From contig OX637342.1 of NCBI GenBank assembly GCA_951799405.1, positions 558,001 to 622,000 on the forward strand: 64,000 nucleotides of DNA, in the 5' to 3' direction. Source of the DNA: Agapetus fuscipes (Eukaryota > Arthropoda > Insecta > Trichoptera > Glossosomatidae). The position numbers were made by a program, and so were the translations under genes. Positions 22,524 through 33,515 of this stretch are shown piece by piece. Numbering within the stretch: the first letter of the stretch is position 1; the number at the start of each line of letters is the position of its first letter. Below the pieces are notes generated by a model. That model was not told the origin of the DNA, ran no database searches, and saw only the letters and a list, made by a program, of their open reading frames with translations.

Positions 22524-22727
22524 GAGATATCTTGTGATGAAATGTGTGCTTCATATGTCAATCACGAGATATCTCGTGATGAGATTTGTGCTTGATGTGT
22601 CAAAGACAAGATATCTCGTGATGGGATGTGTGCTTGATATGTCAAAGACGAGATATCTCGTGATGAGATTTGTGCTTGATATGTCAATGACGATATATCT
22701 CGGGATGAGATTTGTACTTCATATGTC
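22524..22727. repeat. 42-bp tandem array of 12-bp palindromes, five copies
   Basis: CGAGATATCTCG or a one-base variant recurs every 42 bp (22524, 22566, 22608, 22650, 22692), each followed by TGATGAGATTTGTGCTTGA-like sequence. The array abuts an R250 copy. Confidence 0.85.
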
Positions 22728-22990
22728 TAATCTAAATCTAAATCTAAGTTGCAAAGATATCTACTATAATTTGAGATTCATATTAAATGCATTCCCACAA
22801 GCAGACACGCATAACTTCACGCTCACACATGCTGCATGTGGACATATTATATAAAAACCCAATCTCAAATGAACATAAGCCCTGCAACTCTTGCCAACCT
22901 TCCCTGAAACAGGGGTGACATTGGCAAAGTGAACCATTTTTTACAGTATGGGTGGTCACCCTCATACCAACCTATATAAGTCAAGGAATC
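22728..22990 (-). repeat. R250 copy
   Basis: The tail TCTAATCTAAATCTAAATC joins directly to the last unit of the 42-bp palindrome array. It includes the CACATGCTGCATGTG palindrome. Confidence 0.85.
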
Positions 22991-23689
22991 AGAAGTATTA
23001 ACAGTTCAAAGTGTCAAACACTCACGTCTGCACACACAAACACATAGCAAGTAAACACGCCTAAGGACACAATCTTTTATATATTTAACATTACTATCAT
23101 TACTTTTTTAAGGCATCCTGTGTGGGAAACTCCCTAGATTTCGGAGATTCTAGGGGTCTATGAGAATTGTTGTAGTGCCGCAGAGGTGCTGGTGAAGTAG
23201 AATTTGATATCCTCCTATTTTTTTGCAGATCTGTTAGCTGCATAGTGGTGTGGTGTATTGCGTTGCAGTTGAACCTATGCACTTCCTTAAAGGTCTTTTA
23301 TCTCGACCTCCTCGCAGCAGGCAGACAGCGGGTTATATTTACATTCCCTCAGCATAAACGAGAGACACCCACTTCTCCACAGTCTGCGGATGCAACAATA
23401 CATCACACGCAGCGGGCAAGATGTTATTATTTCGCGTTTTGCATTGTTAACAGAAATGCACTGCCCTTGCAACTTTCAATTTGTTACGCTCGCAAAGGTT
23501 GCAGCGCCACTTAAAGTATAATCAGCGTAGTTTATGAGCAACAAAGAAAAACTGACTGCTAACTTCTGTAGTACAATTTCTATACCACCAAAAGGAGAAG
23601 AGCTTTTCTGTTTCGTTGCATCATTCATACAACTCATTTTCATCAACGGCTTTTTCTGCTGAGGGAGAGTAAGAGAAGAGTATGTAAGA

Positions 23690-23790
23690 AAAACGTGATG
23701 AATGTTGAAGAGATGAAAGAGGTATGCAAGGACAGAAAAAAGTAGAGACACATCTGCGGAGGTACCGGTCACCCTTAGTGGAACGGCGGT
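23690..23790 (+). pseudogene. LINE tail (RWFGH family)
   Basis: The plus strand reads VMNVEEMKEVCKDRKKW and then a short end, matching the C-terminus of the 32425 copy. Only about 100 bp survives. Confidence 0.5.
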
Positions 23791-23879
23791 AACATCACAG
23801 AAGCGATGATGATAAAAGCGTTTGACCATCTTTTTACAAATATTGTATATTGTAAGATAGGGAAGACAACAAAGATGAT

Positions 23880-24060
23880 ACTGGTGCGAGCATGTTAAAA
23901 TAATGGAAAACGGTTGAATCCCACATATCGTTCTTCAAGATAAACTAAACGGAAAAGGCCCCCAGAAAAACCTCCGAAGATATGGTGTGATAGCTGGCAG
24001 TCTGAATCACAGGAAGAAGTAGCGGAAAAAACAGATCCTTGGAGTGTATGAAAGCAAAAA
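23880..24060 (+). pseudogene. LINE C-terminal remnant, frameshifted
   Basis: The plus strand gives IPHIVLQDKLNGKGPQ with frameshifts on both sides, resembling the IP..VLQGKL.GKRP.G tail of insect LINEs. The following 300 bp may be further degenerate LINE but could not be read. Confidence 0.4.
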
Positions 24061-26904
24061 TAAGAATAAACTTCCAAATTATCCACGTCCTGATATTGAT
24101 GATGATGAATCAGTTGGAAATTTTCATTGGCGCTGCTTCTTACTCAAAAGGCGTCGCCATAGATTCGGTGGACAGATCAATCTTGCGACCTCTCTCAAAT
24201 TCATAACTATGGCAATATCTTAAACCACAGTTAGCAGTCGGTTTCATGCCTTTGGAAACGCCACTGCAAAAGCACGCTCACCAAACACTGTTGCAGACTA
24301 CCTCAAAGGCTCATTGACCAATGGTCTGGCTCCACTTTTATCAGAGCTAAAAGTCAACTGTCTGCTATTCAAACCAATAGATCTAAATGTAAATAACTGA
24401 ATGCGTATGTTTACAACTGAACATTAAAGTATGTATTAATTTACGTAAAAAATATCGTTGAATGATAGTTTGAATCCTAAAAGAACATAGACAGGAATAA
24501 CCTTACCGTCCTTAGTTCACTTTAAATGAAAATTTGAGAGCTGTTAGTCTAGTATATTTTCATAGTTGGTGTAAGAGTGTATATAGCTCTGTATGCGCGT
24601 ACAGTTTGTGCGCCCTCTCACGTGCATGCCTGGAACTTTCACGATTAGTCACAGGTTGAAATTTGTATGCGCCCGTTAGTTCACTAAACTAGGTTATGTC
24701 CAACACAACGCACAACAAATATCCAACTTTTCAATTGAGGAAACAACAACAGTGCCTAAAAGGTTTGCTTTCGTGAACAAAATGCTGAATACGTTGTGAA
24801 TAATTTTAAATATTATTAAAATTAAAAAAAAAAAAACTTTAGCTTCCGGTGAAAATTTTAGGTTCTATGTTGGATAACATAAAATAAGTACCCATGCAAG
24901 GACAGAAAAATAAAGAGGTTGAACTCAAATGTTGGAGGCTAAGGCTTTGAAATTTTTCATTCTATGTGATTTATACATTTATTTTGTATAGGTTTATTTA
25001 AAAGGGTTTTGTATACAAAGGCAAAATGTATTTTTTATTTGGATGCCTTAAGTGACCAGCAATACTGTACGAAATTGATTCACTTTGTCAATGCAACCCT
25101 GTTTCAGGGAAGGTTGAGCTATTATATAGACCTAAAGTTTTTTGAATTTGTAAAGTTTTTTGGCCTGTCTGTAGTCTGGTGGTTGATGCTACGGACTTTT
25201 AAACGGAAAATTCCGGTCAGAGTACAAAACACACATAATTTGCTCTTCCCTGGGCTAAAAAAATCATTTGCTTGTACCAAAGACCGTTCACCAAAGGTCC
25301 ATCCGGCCTAACAGAAACTGTGTCATTAATAATAATAATATTAGAATGATTTATTTGGTGAGCGCTGTTTTTGTGTGTATCACACCTCAAGAGCCCTCTG
25401 CGAGCTTGGTCGTTGCTGTAGAAAGCGCCAATTCTCAAGCAAGACCCAGTTGTTGTAAGGTTGGATGGACCTTTCAGTGACCGGTCTTTCTTGAGTCTCA
25501 GCGCTTTTTTAAGATTGATCAAGCTTGCAAAACGCTCTTGAGGTGTGGTTAATATAAAAACAGCGCCTACCAAAAAAAAACATCGTAAAAATTATTTAAA
25601 GACGAATGTTATGCAATAAAATACTCGCATTATCTTAAATGAACGTAATGCACGAGATAAGTAATAAACATGTGTTTGCTTATCATTAGGAACAGTGACT
25701 CTACAAGTTAAATAATCCCATACTAATGCCTTAAACGTCATTTTAACCACAAACTCATTATTTCTACATTTTGGATCATTACGATTTAAACAACATTTTT
25801 TTCTGTTTTTTGTTGAATTAGTTTGTTAGTTCAACGGCTTGTATCAAAGATAAAAAAAACGTAAATTTTAAACGCATTAAAAATTATATTTGTAGTAACT
25901 TAAAAAAAAAATAGTTCATTGACATTATCTACCTATTATCTATTTTTATGTGAAAAATAATTATGCTTAACTAAAATTTAGGTTAGGTGTTCTCTTGAAT
26001 ATGGCAAGTTAATACATCGAAAGCGCTCGAGTAGATAAATTTCCATTCATCAAACAAACATGGTTTTGTTTTTTTTTACTTTTTTAACCTTACCTAAGTA
26101 ATTGAACACAAATTTTCTCGATTATAGGAGTCCATCGTTTTGTTAAATGATATATTTTATTGATAAAAAATATACACATTCAACAATTAAAGTCAAAACA
26201 AGAAACTTGAAGGAATCCAGAATAATACATTTATTTGAAAAGCGCCTTTTATCTGATTAAAAAAAGTCAATGTTTTACTAACATATAAGTTAATTGTTTA
26301 ACTAAACATTAGAGTTCCTATATGATACGAGACTCACGATTTTATTTATTTTCGGACCTTACAAAAAAGTCGTTTAAAAATATTTCCATCCGGCTTCTTT
26401 ATAAGTGCTCTAATTGCCTTTGAGATCACAGTAGCTACCTGTACAGGAAGTATAAAACTGTATGCTTTAGCTCAACCAAAAAACTATGAAAACAAAGACT
26501 CTCACTACAGGTGCTGTTTTAATTTCAATGCATTTTTGAAAAAAAAATACGCCAATGTTGAGTTAACTATTAAGACTTAAAGTCAGATACTATCAGAATG
26601 TATGTATGAGAGGAGTCTTGGTCAAGGCAAGAAAAGACCACACCGGAAAATATAACAAATAAATTGCACAGAATCTGTACTCGACTTTCTTGCAAAAATT
26701 AACCCACTGTATGACGTATGTAAAGCTAGAATCATCTACCAGCTTATGCCGTTTCAATAAAAATATAATACATCAATAATAAATCAATTTTATTCCACCG
26801 CGGTGTGTACCTGCATACTCGTACAATATGATATAGGCATATAAATACTTAAATAAATATAAATATTTTGTTGATTTATTTGAAAAAGTACCAATTACAC
26901 AAGA
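24061..26904. other. Mostly featureless apart from S1 SINEs at 25160-25580
   Basis: AT-rich. 24090-24350 could be further decayed LINE. A palindromic short motif lies at 26480-26540. Confidence 0.35.
25160..25500. repeat. Two S1 SINEs joined tail to tail
   Basis: A plus-strand S1 copy (CTGTAGTCTGGTGGTTGATG, shortened body) ends in (AAT)n near 25345. A minus-strand S1 body without a head begins in the same (AAT)n run and extends to the ACCGGTCTTT region near 25487. A further body fragment lies at 25505-25580. Confidence 0.7.
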
Positions 26905-27845
26905 AATCTCCTCTACTCATAGGTTGGTATGAAGCTGACCTCTGTACTGTACTGTACTGTATCCTGCCACCGTTTCATTAGGGGTTGCCGGTACCTCCGC
27001 AGATACGCCTCCACTTTTTGCTGTCATCACCTTTTTCATACATACTCTTCTCTTATTCTCACTCTGCAGAATCCATTCTTTCGCAATCTCACCTATTTGG
27101 TCTAACCATTCTTTCCTCAGCCTTCCCCTTCCGCGCTTTCCTCTGACATTTCCTTTGTACACTTTCTTCGTTAGTTGTTCATCATCCTTTCTTTCAAGAT
27201 GTCTGAACCATCTCATCGTACTTTTTTGTACTTTCATTCTCATATTCTCTTTTACACCACACTCGTTCATCACTCAAGCATTACGTACTCTATCACTCAG
27301 TGTCTTTCCAGCCATTGCTCTCAGGTAAGCCATTTCAACCGTACTTACATACTTTACTCAGCTCACATTCATTAAGCCTCACTTCCACCAACCAATATGC
27401 CATTGTGGACCGCCGATCTCATATTCTGCGTAAGTTTCCAATTTCTTGCAATTCTTCCAATCGTTTCCATTACACTTCTTCCTCTACTAGCGCGCTTTTC
27501 CAATTATTTCGTCAATTTCGCATTCGACTCAAACTTGCTTTCCAGATAATCAAATTCTTTCACGACCTCAACTCTTTTTTCATTCAGTCTTATCTCAATT
27601 TTCTCGCATTTCTCAGTCCTCCCAAAGTGTAAAAAATAATTCACTTTGTCAATGTCAACCCTGTTTCAAGGAAGGTCGGCAAGAGTTGCAGGTTTTATGT
27701 TCATTTGAGATTTGGTTTTAATTTGTAAGTACAAATTCAGCATTCGTAAGCGCGAACTTACACGTACCTGTTTGTGGGCATGCATTTCATATTAGTTTTG
27801 AATGTTTATATTTCATTGCAACTTATATTCTAGATTATTATAGAT
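26905..27845 (+). repeat. R250 copy split by a LINE
   Basis: The first 40 bp (CATAGGTTGGTATGAAGCTG) and the remainder (AATTCACTTTGTCAATGTC onward, to TTATATTCTAGATTATTA) are separated by the LINE fragment 26945-27626. Confidence 0.75.
26945..27626 (-). pseudogene. LINE C-terminal fragment (RWFGH family), 5'-truncated
   Basis: The minus strand encodes the end of a LINE protein: MRWFRHLERKDDEQL, then VRGKRGRGRLRKEW, then a basic tail. Upstream of that it is degenerate. The 3' end carries repeats of ACAGT (TACTG on the plus strand). Flanking sequence on both sides (26905-26944 and 27627-27845) is a single R250 copy, so the LINE inserted into R250. Confidence 0.7.
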
Positions 27846-28908
27846 GGTCATTGAACCCTTCTGTATGCAAACTAGGACTTTGTATGGTGGGTAAACTTTT
27901 TAGTTATATTTTGAAAAAGTAACGACTGATTATTATTGGTATTTATAAAATTTTAAGAATCGCAGCCTTTTATCTATTTTTAACCCTTTGACTACCAAGA
28001 AAATTGCTAATACATTTTGTATGGAAAATTTTCACTTTGTATGGCGGCTATACTTTTGATTCACTTTTTGGAAAAAATAATGATGGCAATATATAGGTTA
28101 TTATTATTGTTTTACATTTGCACTACATTATTTTTTTATTAACCCTCTAACTGCCGAGAATTTTTCCATTATTTTTTTCTTTTATATGGCAACTCCCTAA
28201 ACCGAGATTATGATGAAGAAATGATTATAATTATTTGATAGCACTATTATATAAATGGATTCACAAAAAATTTAAGAAAAATCGTCGGAGCCGTTTTTGA
28301 GAAAATCGCATTTTAAATTTTCAGCTCATCGGAAGCCATCTTGAATTTTCAAAAAAGTAAAAAAAAAATGATTACGGATTAAAGTGATAAGCTTGTTCTT
28401 TCTATCAAATCTAAAACAAATTTAAATATCTTGCATTTTAATAGGTTTTTGTAATATTTTCGATTTAAAATTTCAGGTCGTGTAAACGGTGCTTTATATT
28501 TATTTTTTCAAAAAATATTTTTAATAAGTTTGTAGAAATTTATGTTGTCCATAATATTGTAGAACATTATACTATTGTTGACCCCTTTACTTTCGAGAAA
28601 ATCACAATCGTTTGTTTTTTTCATATGGCAGCCCATAGACACAGATTAGTAAGAGTGTTGTCATAACTAATTTATTAAGTTAAAAATTAATTAATGGCAA
28701 TTCTGAAAATTTAAGCAAAATTCTTGGAGCCGTTTTTGAGAAAAGTGCAATTTTATGTTTTTTTTGTATGGCAGCCATCTTGAATTTTCAAGTTGGTGTA
28801 ATGTCATGTTATTCATACTTAATACATGTCCAAAAAAGTTGATGTAGCCAAAATTTGGTATCTCTAGGTCTTATACTTTGGAAAGTGACACACACACATA
28901 CATACATA

Positions 28909-30112
28909 GGGGCAAGTGGTGTACCTCTGGACGCTGTGTACCTTTGGACACCATCATATCTCTGGAAATACAGAAGATTAAAAATCATCACATAAACGGG
29001 GATATTACATTTTTGATAGCTCTCAATATTATTGTGTGTAATTTGTCATCACCTACAACACGTGCCCGTTTTTTACAATTCAAGTTTTCAGCAACAAAAA
29101 GTTAGTTTTTATGCATTTTTAAACAGTTTTCATGGTGTGATTATGAAATATTTTAGTCAAATGATAATACCAATTTAGGGTTTAGGGAGTGCTTAAAACG
29201 ATAGAGCATTCATTTGCCTTATTTTGAACCTCAAAATTAAATGTCAGTTGATGTTTTAATTTAGTATCATTTGTGTACCTCTGGACACATTTTTGCGTGT
29301 ACCTATGGACGTCCAAAGGTACACGCCTTGTGTCCACCGGTACTCAACTTAAAATAAAATGCTTGTTAGACTATTCTAATTTATTTTTATATCCATCTTT
29401 TAGTTGGTCAAACGAATCAAAGTTGCTCATGTGGTACCTTGAAAAAGTGATCAAATTCTCCTAATCATGGATAACCACGATTCCCATATAAATATACAAG
29501 TTTTCGAAAAAGCAAAAGAATCGAGAGTTTTCGTTTTAACTTTGCATCCTCACACTTTTCATAAAATGCAGCGTTTGGATTAAGGTGTTTTTGGATCAGA
29601 TTCATACGATTCCGAAGAGATGAATGAGTTCTACATGGAAAATAAAAAAAATATTTTTAATATTATTTGTTGTTATAAGGTAGGTTCTTCTAACAATATA
29701 ATATTACGTGTTTTTAATAATCGCTATCAAAATGTTTTGTTGTCATTTTTATAATAATAAGTTTGTGCAATTTTATCACCAATAAAATATAAAATAATAC
29801 TATGTTTAATCATTTTTAAACTACTTAATTTTTTTGATGTCCAGAGGTACACATGCTGTCCCAAGGTACACTTACCCCTGTCCACAGGTACACACCCATA
29901 AGTGTACCTCTGGACAAAAATGCGATTTTTGGGGGAAAGGTCGTAACACAAAACAGGTCAATATTATACAAAACTAAAAATAAGTTGGTTATGCACAATT
30001 AGACAATGAATACATAACATAAACAACCTTCTCTCTACCTTTCTTAACTTGCGAGAAAAAAAATATTAAGTCGAAAAAAAAACGGCGTGTCCATAGGTAC
30101 ACCACTTGCCCC
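28909..30112 (+). mobile_element. Degenerate pogo-like DNA transposon with internal 15-bp motif clusters
   Basis: The ends are inverted repeats: GGGGCAAGTGGTGTACCT, then C (left) or A (right), then TGGAC. TA flanks both ends (28907-28908 and 30113-30114), the target of Tc1/mariner/pogo elements. The plus strand at 29403-29462 and 29455-29640 reads as a DDE_1 transposase remnant: NESKLLMWYLEKVIKF, a frameshift, ILLIMDNHDSH, HPHTFHKMQRLD, a stop, then GVFG. The DNH.SH and PHT.HK.Q.LD blocks are the second catalytic region of pogo/CENP-B-like transposases. Most of the gene is missing. About eleven copies of GTGTACCTNTGGACA lie in both orientations at the ends and at 29271-29342 and 29838-29920. 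Confidence 0.75.
29455..29640 (+). pseudogene. DDE_1 (pogo/CENP-B-like) transposase fragment
   Basis: ILLIMDNHDSH contains the second catalytic Asp in its usual DNH setting. After it come FEKAKESRVFVLTLHPHT, FHKMQRLD, a TAA stop, then GVFGSDS in the same frame, aligning with the family pattern ...AKE..V..LT.PPHTSHK.QPLD.GVFG. The preceding piece (NESKLLMWYLEKVIKF) is in another frame, so there is at least one frameshift and one nonsense codon. No complete transposase can be made here. Confidence 0.7.
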
Positions 30113-30152
30113 TACATACATACATACATACATACATACATACATACATACA
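30113..30152. repeat. CATA microsatellite
   Basis: TACA repeats follow the right end of the pogo-like element. A shorter run precedes its left end (28895-28908), so the element split one microsatellite. Confidence 0.85.
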
Positions 30153-30447
30153 GACGGACGTTTTTGAAAGATAGTGTTTTTTGGCATGTCCTGCACCAGG
30201 ACAACTCATTTCCGTGAAAACCTCGAAATTTTTTTTTCACACCAAATCATAACTTTCTTTATAGCCTTCGGCTATAGCAAGAAAGTAAAAACGGTCTTAC
30301 ACGAGTATCACACAATGTCAAAGATCAACCTAAAGTCATTATCTCAAAATTTTGCTATCATGGTTTTTTTATGATTATTTACAACAACAACAACGTGTGC
30401 ATTATGTCAAATAATTTAATCGATTTTTAATGATTTCTTCACTAAAT

Positions 30448-30678
30448 TGTCCCCCAGTGATTGTTTGGCTTATCTACTAATTGATTTAAAGATGATACTC
30501 CAAAATACACAATTTGAGCTAAGAAAAAAATGTAAAACAGATAATGTGAGAGTTGTTTGAAATATATTTAAAATCGCTTTCCAGCATTCATAAGACACAG
30601 TGGTCCAATACACATACAAAGATTGCTCGTGTGAAATTACCCCTGATGGACATAAGACAAACAAGCACTAAGAGGACG
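30448..30678 (-). mobile_element. MITE M1 copy with TSD AAAT
   Basis: The ends are TGTCCCCCAGTGATTG and AAGCACTAAGAGGACG, with AAAT at 30444-30447 and 30679-30682. Confidence 0.8.
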
Positions 30679-31593
30679 AAATGAAAGCTCTGACATGTAA
30701 GTCTTTGCAGTAAAAACACTGAACTGTAATTGAAGATTTAAATGTTTGCACAAATTCACGAAATCGATTGATAAGATTTAAACTGTTTAAAATGTATGGA
30801 TATTCAAGTTATGTATATCAACAGTATTGCTCAATTTTTATGGTTTTCAACGTTTTGAGCTTAAATAGGTATGGGATATTCTTCTACAGCTACAGAGATC
30901 TTTGGTGTTTATTTTATAGTAAAAATAAAGATTATTCTCGAAACATTGAGAATTGTTACATTCAAGACTTTACTACAACATCCAACCAAACACTCAAGCA
31001 GTCTTGAACAATACAAATAAATATCAAATTTAAATTAAATAAGTATCAATCTTCTATTTATTTCTAGAGATACTTTATTATTAACTCACACAGACAAACA
31101 CAACACACAACTACATATTCGTAACAATATGAACGATCACCCTGTTCTTGGCTTGTGTTCTTTTCTCGTCATAAAACACTCGCTACCGCACCTCCTCCGC
31201 ATCAAAACTACGTCTAAACTTAACAATTATGTATAGAAACTGAAACGCTCGCTTGAGCGCTGTTTCTATTTTTATACATTTTTTTGTTTTGATAAACGCA
31301 TTGAGTTTTAGTGCAGTGTGGCACTTGGGACTCTGAAAGTGCAGTTTTTGCAGCGAGACGCATAAATCAGAAACTGCAAACGGCCGCTGCAGTATTATCA
31401 ATAAAGAAAAATGTTAATACCCGAAGAGCGGTCGACCTTTTGGTAGTTAACTACCTCAAGCAACGTGACTACCGTAGGAGGATGTAGGTACTCGATGTAT
31501 GGACCGCTATCTCGTACATTATCCAAAAACAAACAGAAAATCAATGAACGTTCAAAGGTTTATGTAGTGACATTGTGAAAATTCCTTTTAAAA
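30679..31593. other. No feature recognised except a short palindromic motif
   Basis: The motif GAAACGCTCGCTTGAGCGCTG lies at 31229-31262 within AT-rich DNA, with mixed-GC sequence at 31140-31500 and no clear frame. Confidence 0.35.
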
Positions 31594-31847
31594 TAATCTA
31601 AATCTTAATCTAAGTAGCAAAGATATGTATCATTTGAGATTCATAATTGATGCATTCCCACAAGCAGACACGCATAATTTCGCGCTCACACATGCCGCAT
31701 GTGGACCTACAAAATAAAAATCCAATCTTAAATGAACATAAGCCCTGCAACTCTTGGCGACCTTCCCTGAAACAGGGGTGACATTGGCAAAGTAAACCAT
31801 TTTTTACAGTATGTGTGGTCAGCCTCATACTAACCTATAAGTCAATG
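31594..31847 (-). repeat. R250 copy
   Basis: It runs from ATCTAAATCTTAATCTAAG to CATACTAACCTATAAGTCAA and includes CACATGCCGCATGTG. Confidence 0.85.
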
Positions 31848-32029
31848 CAAAAAATATAAAAGACAATGTTTTCCTTCGCGATTTGATTTATTTCCTCGAG
31901 CGCTTTCGATGTTGCCACATCATTATCGAGAGGACAAGATTGTTCGTTTGATACTGACTTATTTAAAGAAAAAAATCAATGGCTGTTGTATAAAACTAAT
32001 AGGTTTGTTTAAGGTGTAATATGACATTT

Positions 32030-32278
32030 ATAATCTATAATCTAAGTTGCAAAGATATATTTACATTTAAAGCTCATATCAAATGCATGCCCACAAACAA
32101 ATACGTGTAGTTCGCGCTTACAATTAATGCTGACCGTGTACTTACAAATAAAATCCAAACCTCAAATGAACATACACCCTACAACTTTTGCCGACCTATC
32201 CTGACACAGGGGTGGCATTGGCAAAGTAAACCATTTTTTACAGTTTTAGTAGTCAGCCTAAGTAGACCTTTTGATTCA
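32030..32278 (-). repeat. R250 copy
   Basis: It has the TATAATCTATAATCTAAG tail, CCTGACACAGGGGTGGCATT and a diverged 5' end. Confidence 0.75.
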
Positions 32279-32424
32279 GAAAATAAACTTTTCATCTAAA
32301 ATAGGCTCAATTAAATTGGATGGTAAATGGTTTAAAGGCTGTGGAGTAACTATTTCATGGAAGCATTCTCGCAAGTGGTAGTCGACGTCGGGAAAACCTG
32401 AAATGGTTTTAAAGGAAAAATAAA

Positions 32425-32740
32425 TTATGTACTGTACTGTTCTGTATCCTGCCGCCGTTCCACTATTGGTGACCGGTACCTCCGCAGATTTGTCTCCACT
32501 TTTTTCTGTCCTTGCATACCTCTTTCATCTCTTCAACATTCATCACTTTCTTCATACATACTCTTCTCTTATTCTCACTCTGCAGGTTGCATTCTTTCTC
32601 AATCTCACCTATTTGAACTATCCATTCCTTCCTCGGTCTTCCCCTTCCACGCTTTCCTCTGACAGTTCCTCTGTACACTTTCTTCGTTATTCATTCATCA
32701 TCCATCCTTTCAAGATGCCCGAACTATCTCATTGTGTTTT
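32425..32740 (-). pseudogene. LINE C-terminal fragment (RWFGH family)
   Basis: The minus strand reads VRGKRGRGRPRKEW, then MNVEEMKEVCKDRKKW and a stop near GTGHQ, followed by a TACTG-repeat tail (plus strand). It is about 300 bp long and 5'-truncated. Confidence 0.65.
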
Positions 32741-32744
32741 TTAT

Positions 32745-33040
32745 CTAAAATTTAAATGCAATAATTAACGACCAAAAAACGAGCATTCAATATGTGGAAG
32801 ACTCCGACTTCCGTGAAGCAAATGGCTGGTAGGTACCGCAGTGAGGAGACTGCTTATTTGATCCAAGTACCTGTTTCACGGTATTCCCCTTTCCTTCCTC
32901 CTCGCAGGCTGCGGAGCGTGATGGAAGTGGACGCGAGGCATTTACCATTTACCAAAACCAACAACCCGCCCCCAAAATTGGTGGTTGTCGAGCCGGTCTT
33001 ATCTCATGCGTGGCTCCCTGAACAATCTACGAGTGGGTAA
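32745..33040 (+). CDS. Spliced 3' end of an unidentified gene: two exons and a 79-bp intron
   Basis: Splicing the GT at 32829 to the AG at 32907 joins NDQKTSIQYVEDSDFREANG in frame to WLRSVMEVDARHLPFTK and PPPKLVVVEPVLSHAWLP, ending at TAA (33038-33040). The acceptor is strong (CCCCTTTCCTTCCTCCTCGCAG region). The donor is CTG/GTAGGT and the intron length is normal for insects. The split codon (TG+G) is Trp. The block is GC-richer than its flanks. The stop lies three bases inside the Foldback-like element, so the original C-terminus may have been cut off. The upstream acceptor and product are unknown. Confidence 0.4.
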
Positions 33041-33515
33041 AATATAGGTGACAGGATAGAACAGCACAGTGACAAAACGACACATGACAGAACGATACAT
33101 GACCGAATGTCATATTGTCAAAACGGCACATTGACAAAATGGCACATGACATAACGACACAGTGACAAAATTACAAATGACTGAACGATACATGACAGAA
33201 TGACACATGACAGAACAACGCATGACGGAACAACAGAGATAATAAATCAGTATGGCAAAATAACATAAGGATAGAACATCTCATGACAAAACATAACATA
33301 CCGAAAACAGAATCACATGACAGCACGACTTTCTTGTGATGTTTTGTTATAGTGATGTATTATCATGTGATATTCCATCATGTGTCGTTCTGTCATGCAT
33401 CGTGATGTCACGTGCCGTTTTGTCATTGTGTCGGTCTATCATGTGTCCATCGTTCTGTCATGTGTCGCTATGTCATGTGTCGTTCTACCATGGAACCATC
33501 GTATCATAATTTACC
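33036..33515. mobile_element. Foldback-like element of short repeats in inverted arms
   Basis: The left arm (to about 33325) is made of diverged units related to ACACATGACAGAACG. The right arm (from about 33335) holds the reverse complement (GTCGTTCTGTCATGTGT). The outer ends match as GGTAAAATAT and, inverted, GGTAAATTAT. Long inverted arms built from short direct repeats are the hallmark of Foldback elements. No transposase is seen. Confidence 0.7.

Larger units (their letters stand above)
27980..30300. repeat. Unclassified repeat with about 440-bp internal modules, interrupted by the pogo element
   Basis: GGAGCCGTTTTTGAGAAAA and GCCATCTTGAATTTTCAA each occur twice (about 28285-28355 and 28725-28795), so a module of roughly 440 bp is duplicated. 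It continues through ATTTGGTATCTCTAGGTC into a CATA microsatellite, where the pogo element sits, and resumes at 30150 with CAGACGGACG. Near its right end is a hairpin (TATAGCC TTC GGCTATA) flanked by CTTTCTT/AAGAAAG arms (30249-30285). Its class is unknown. Confidence 0.5.
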
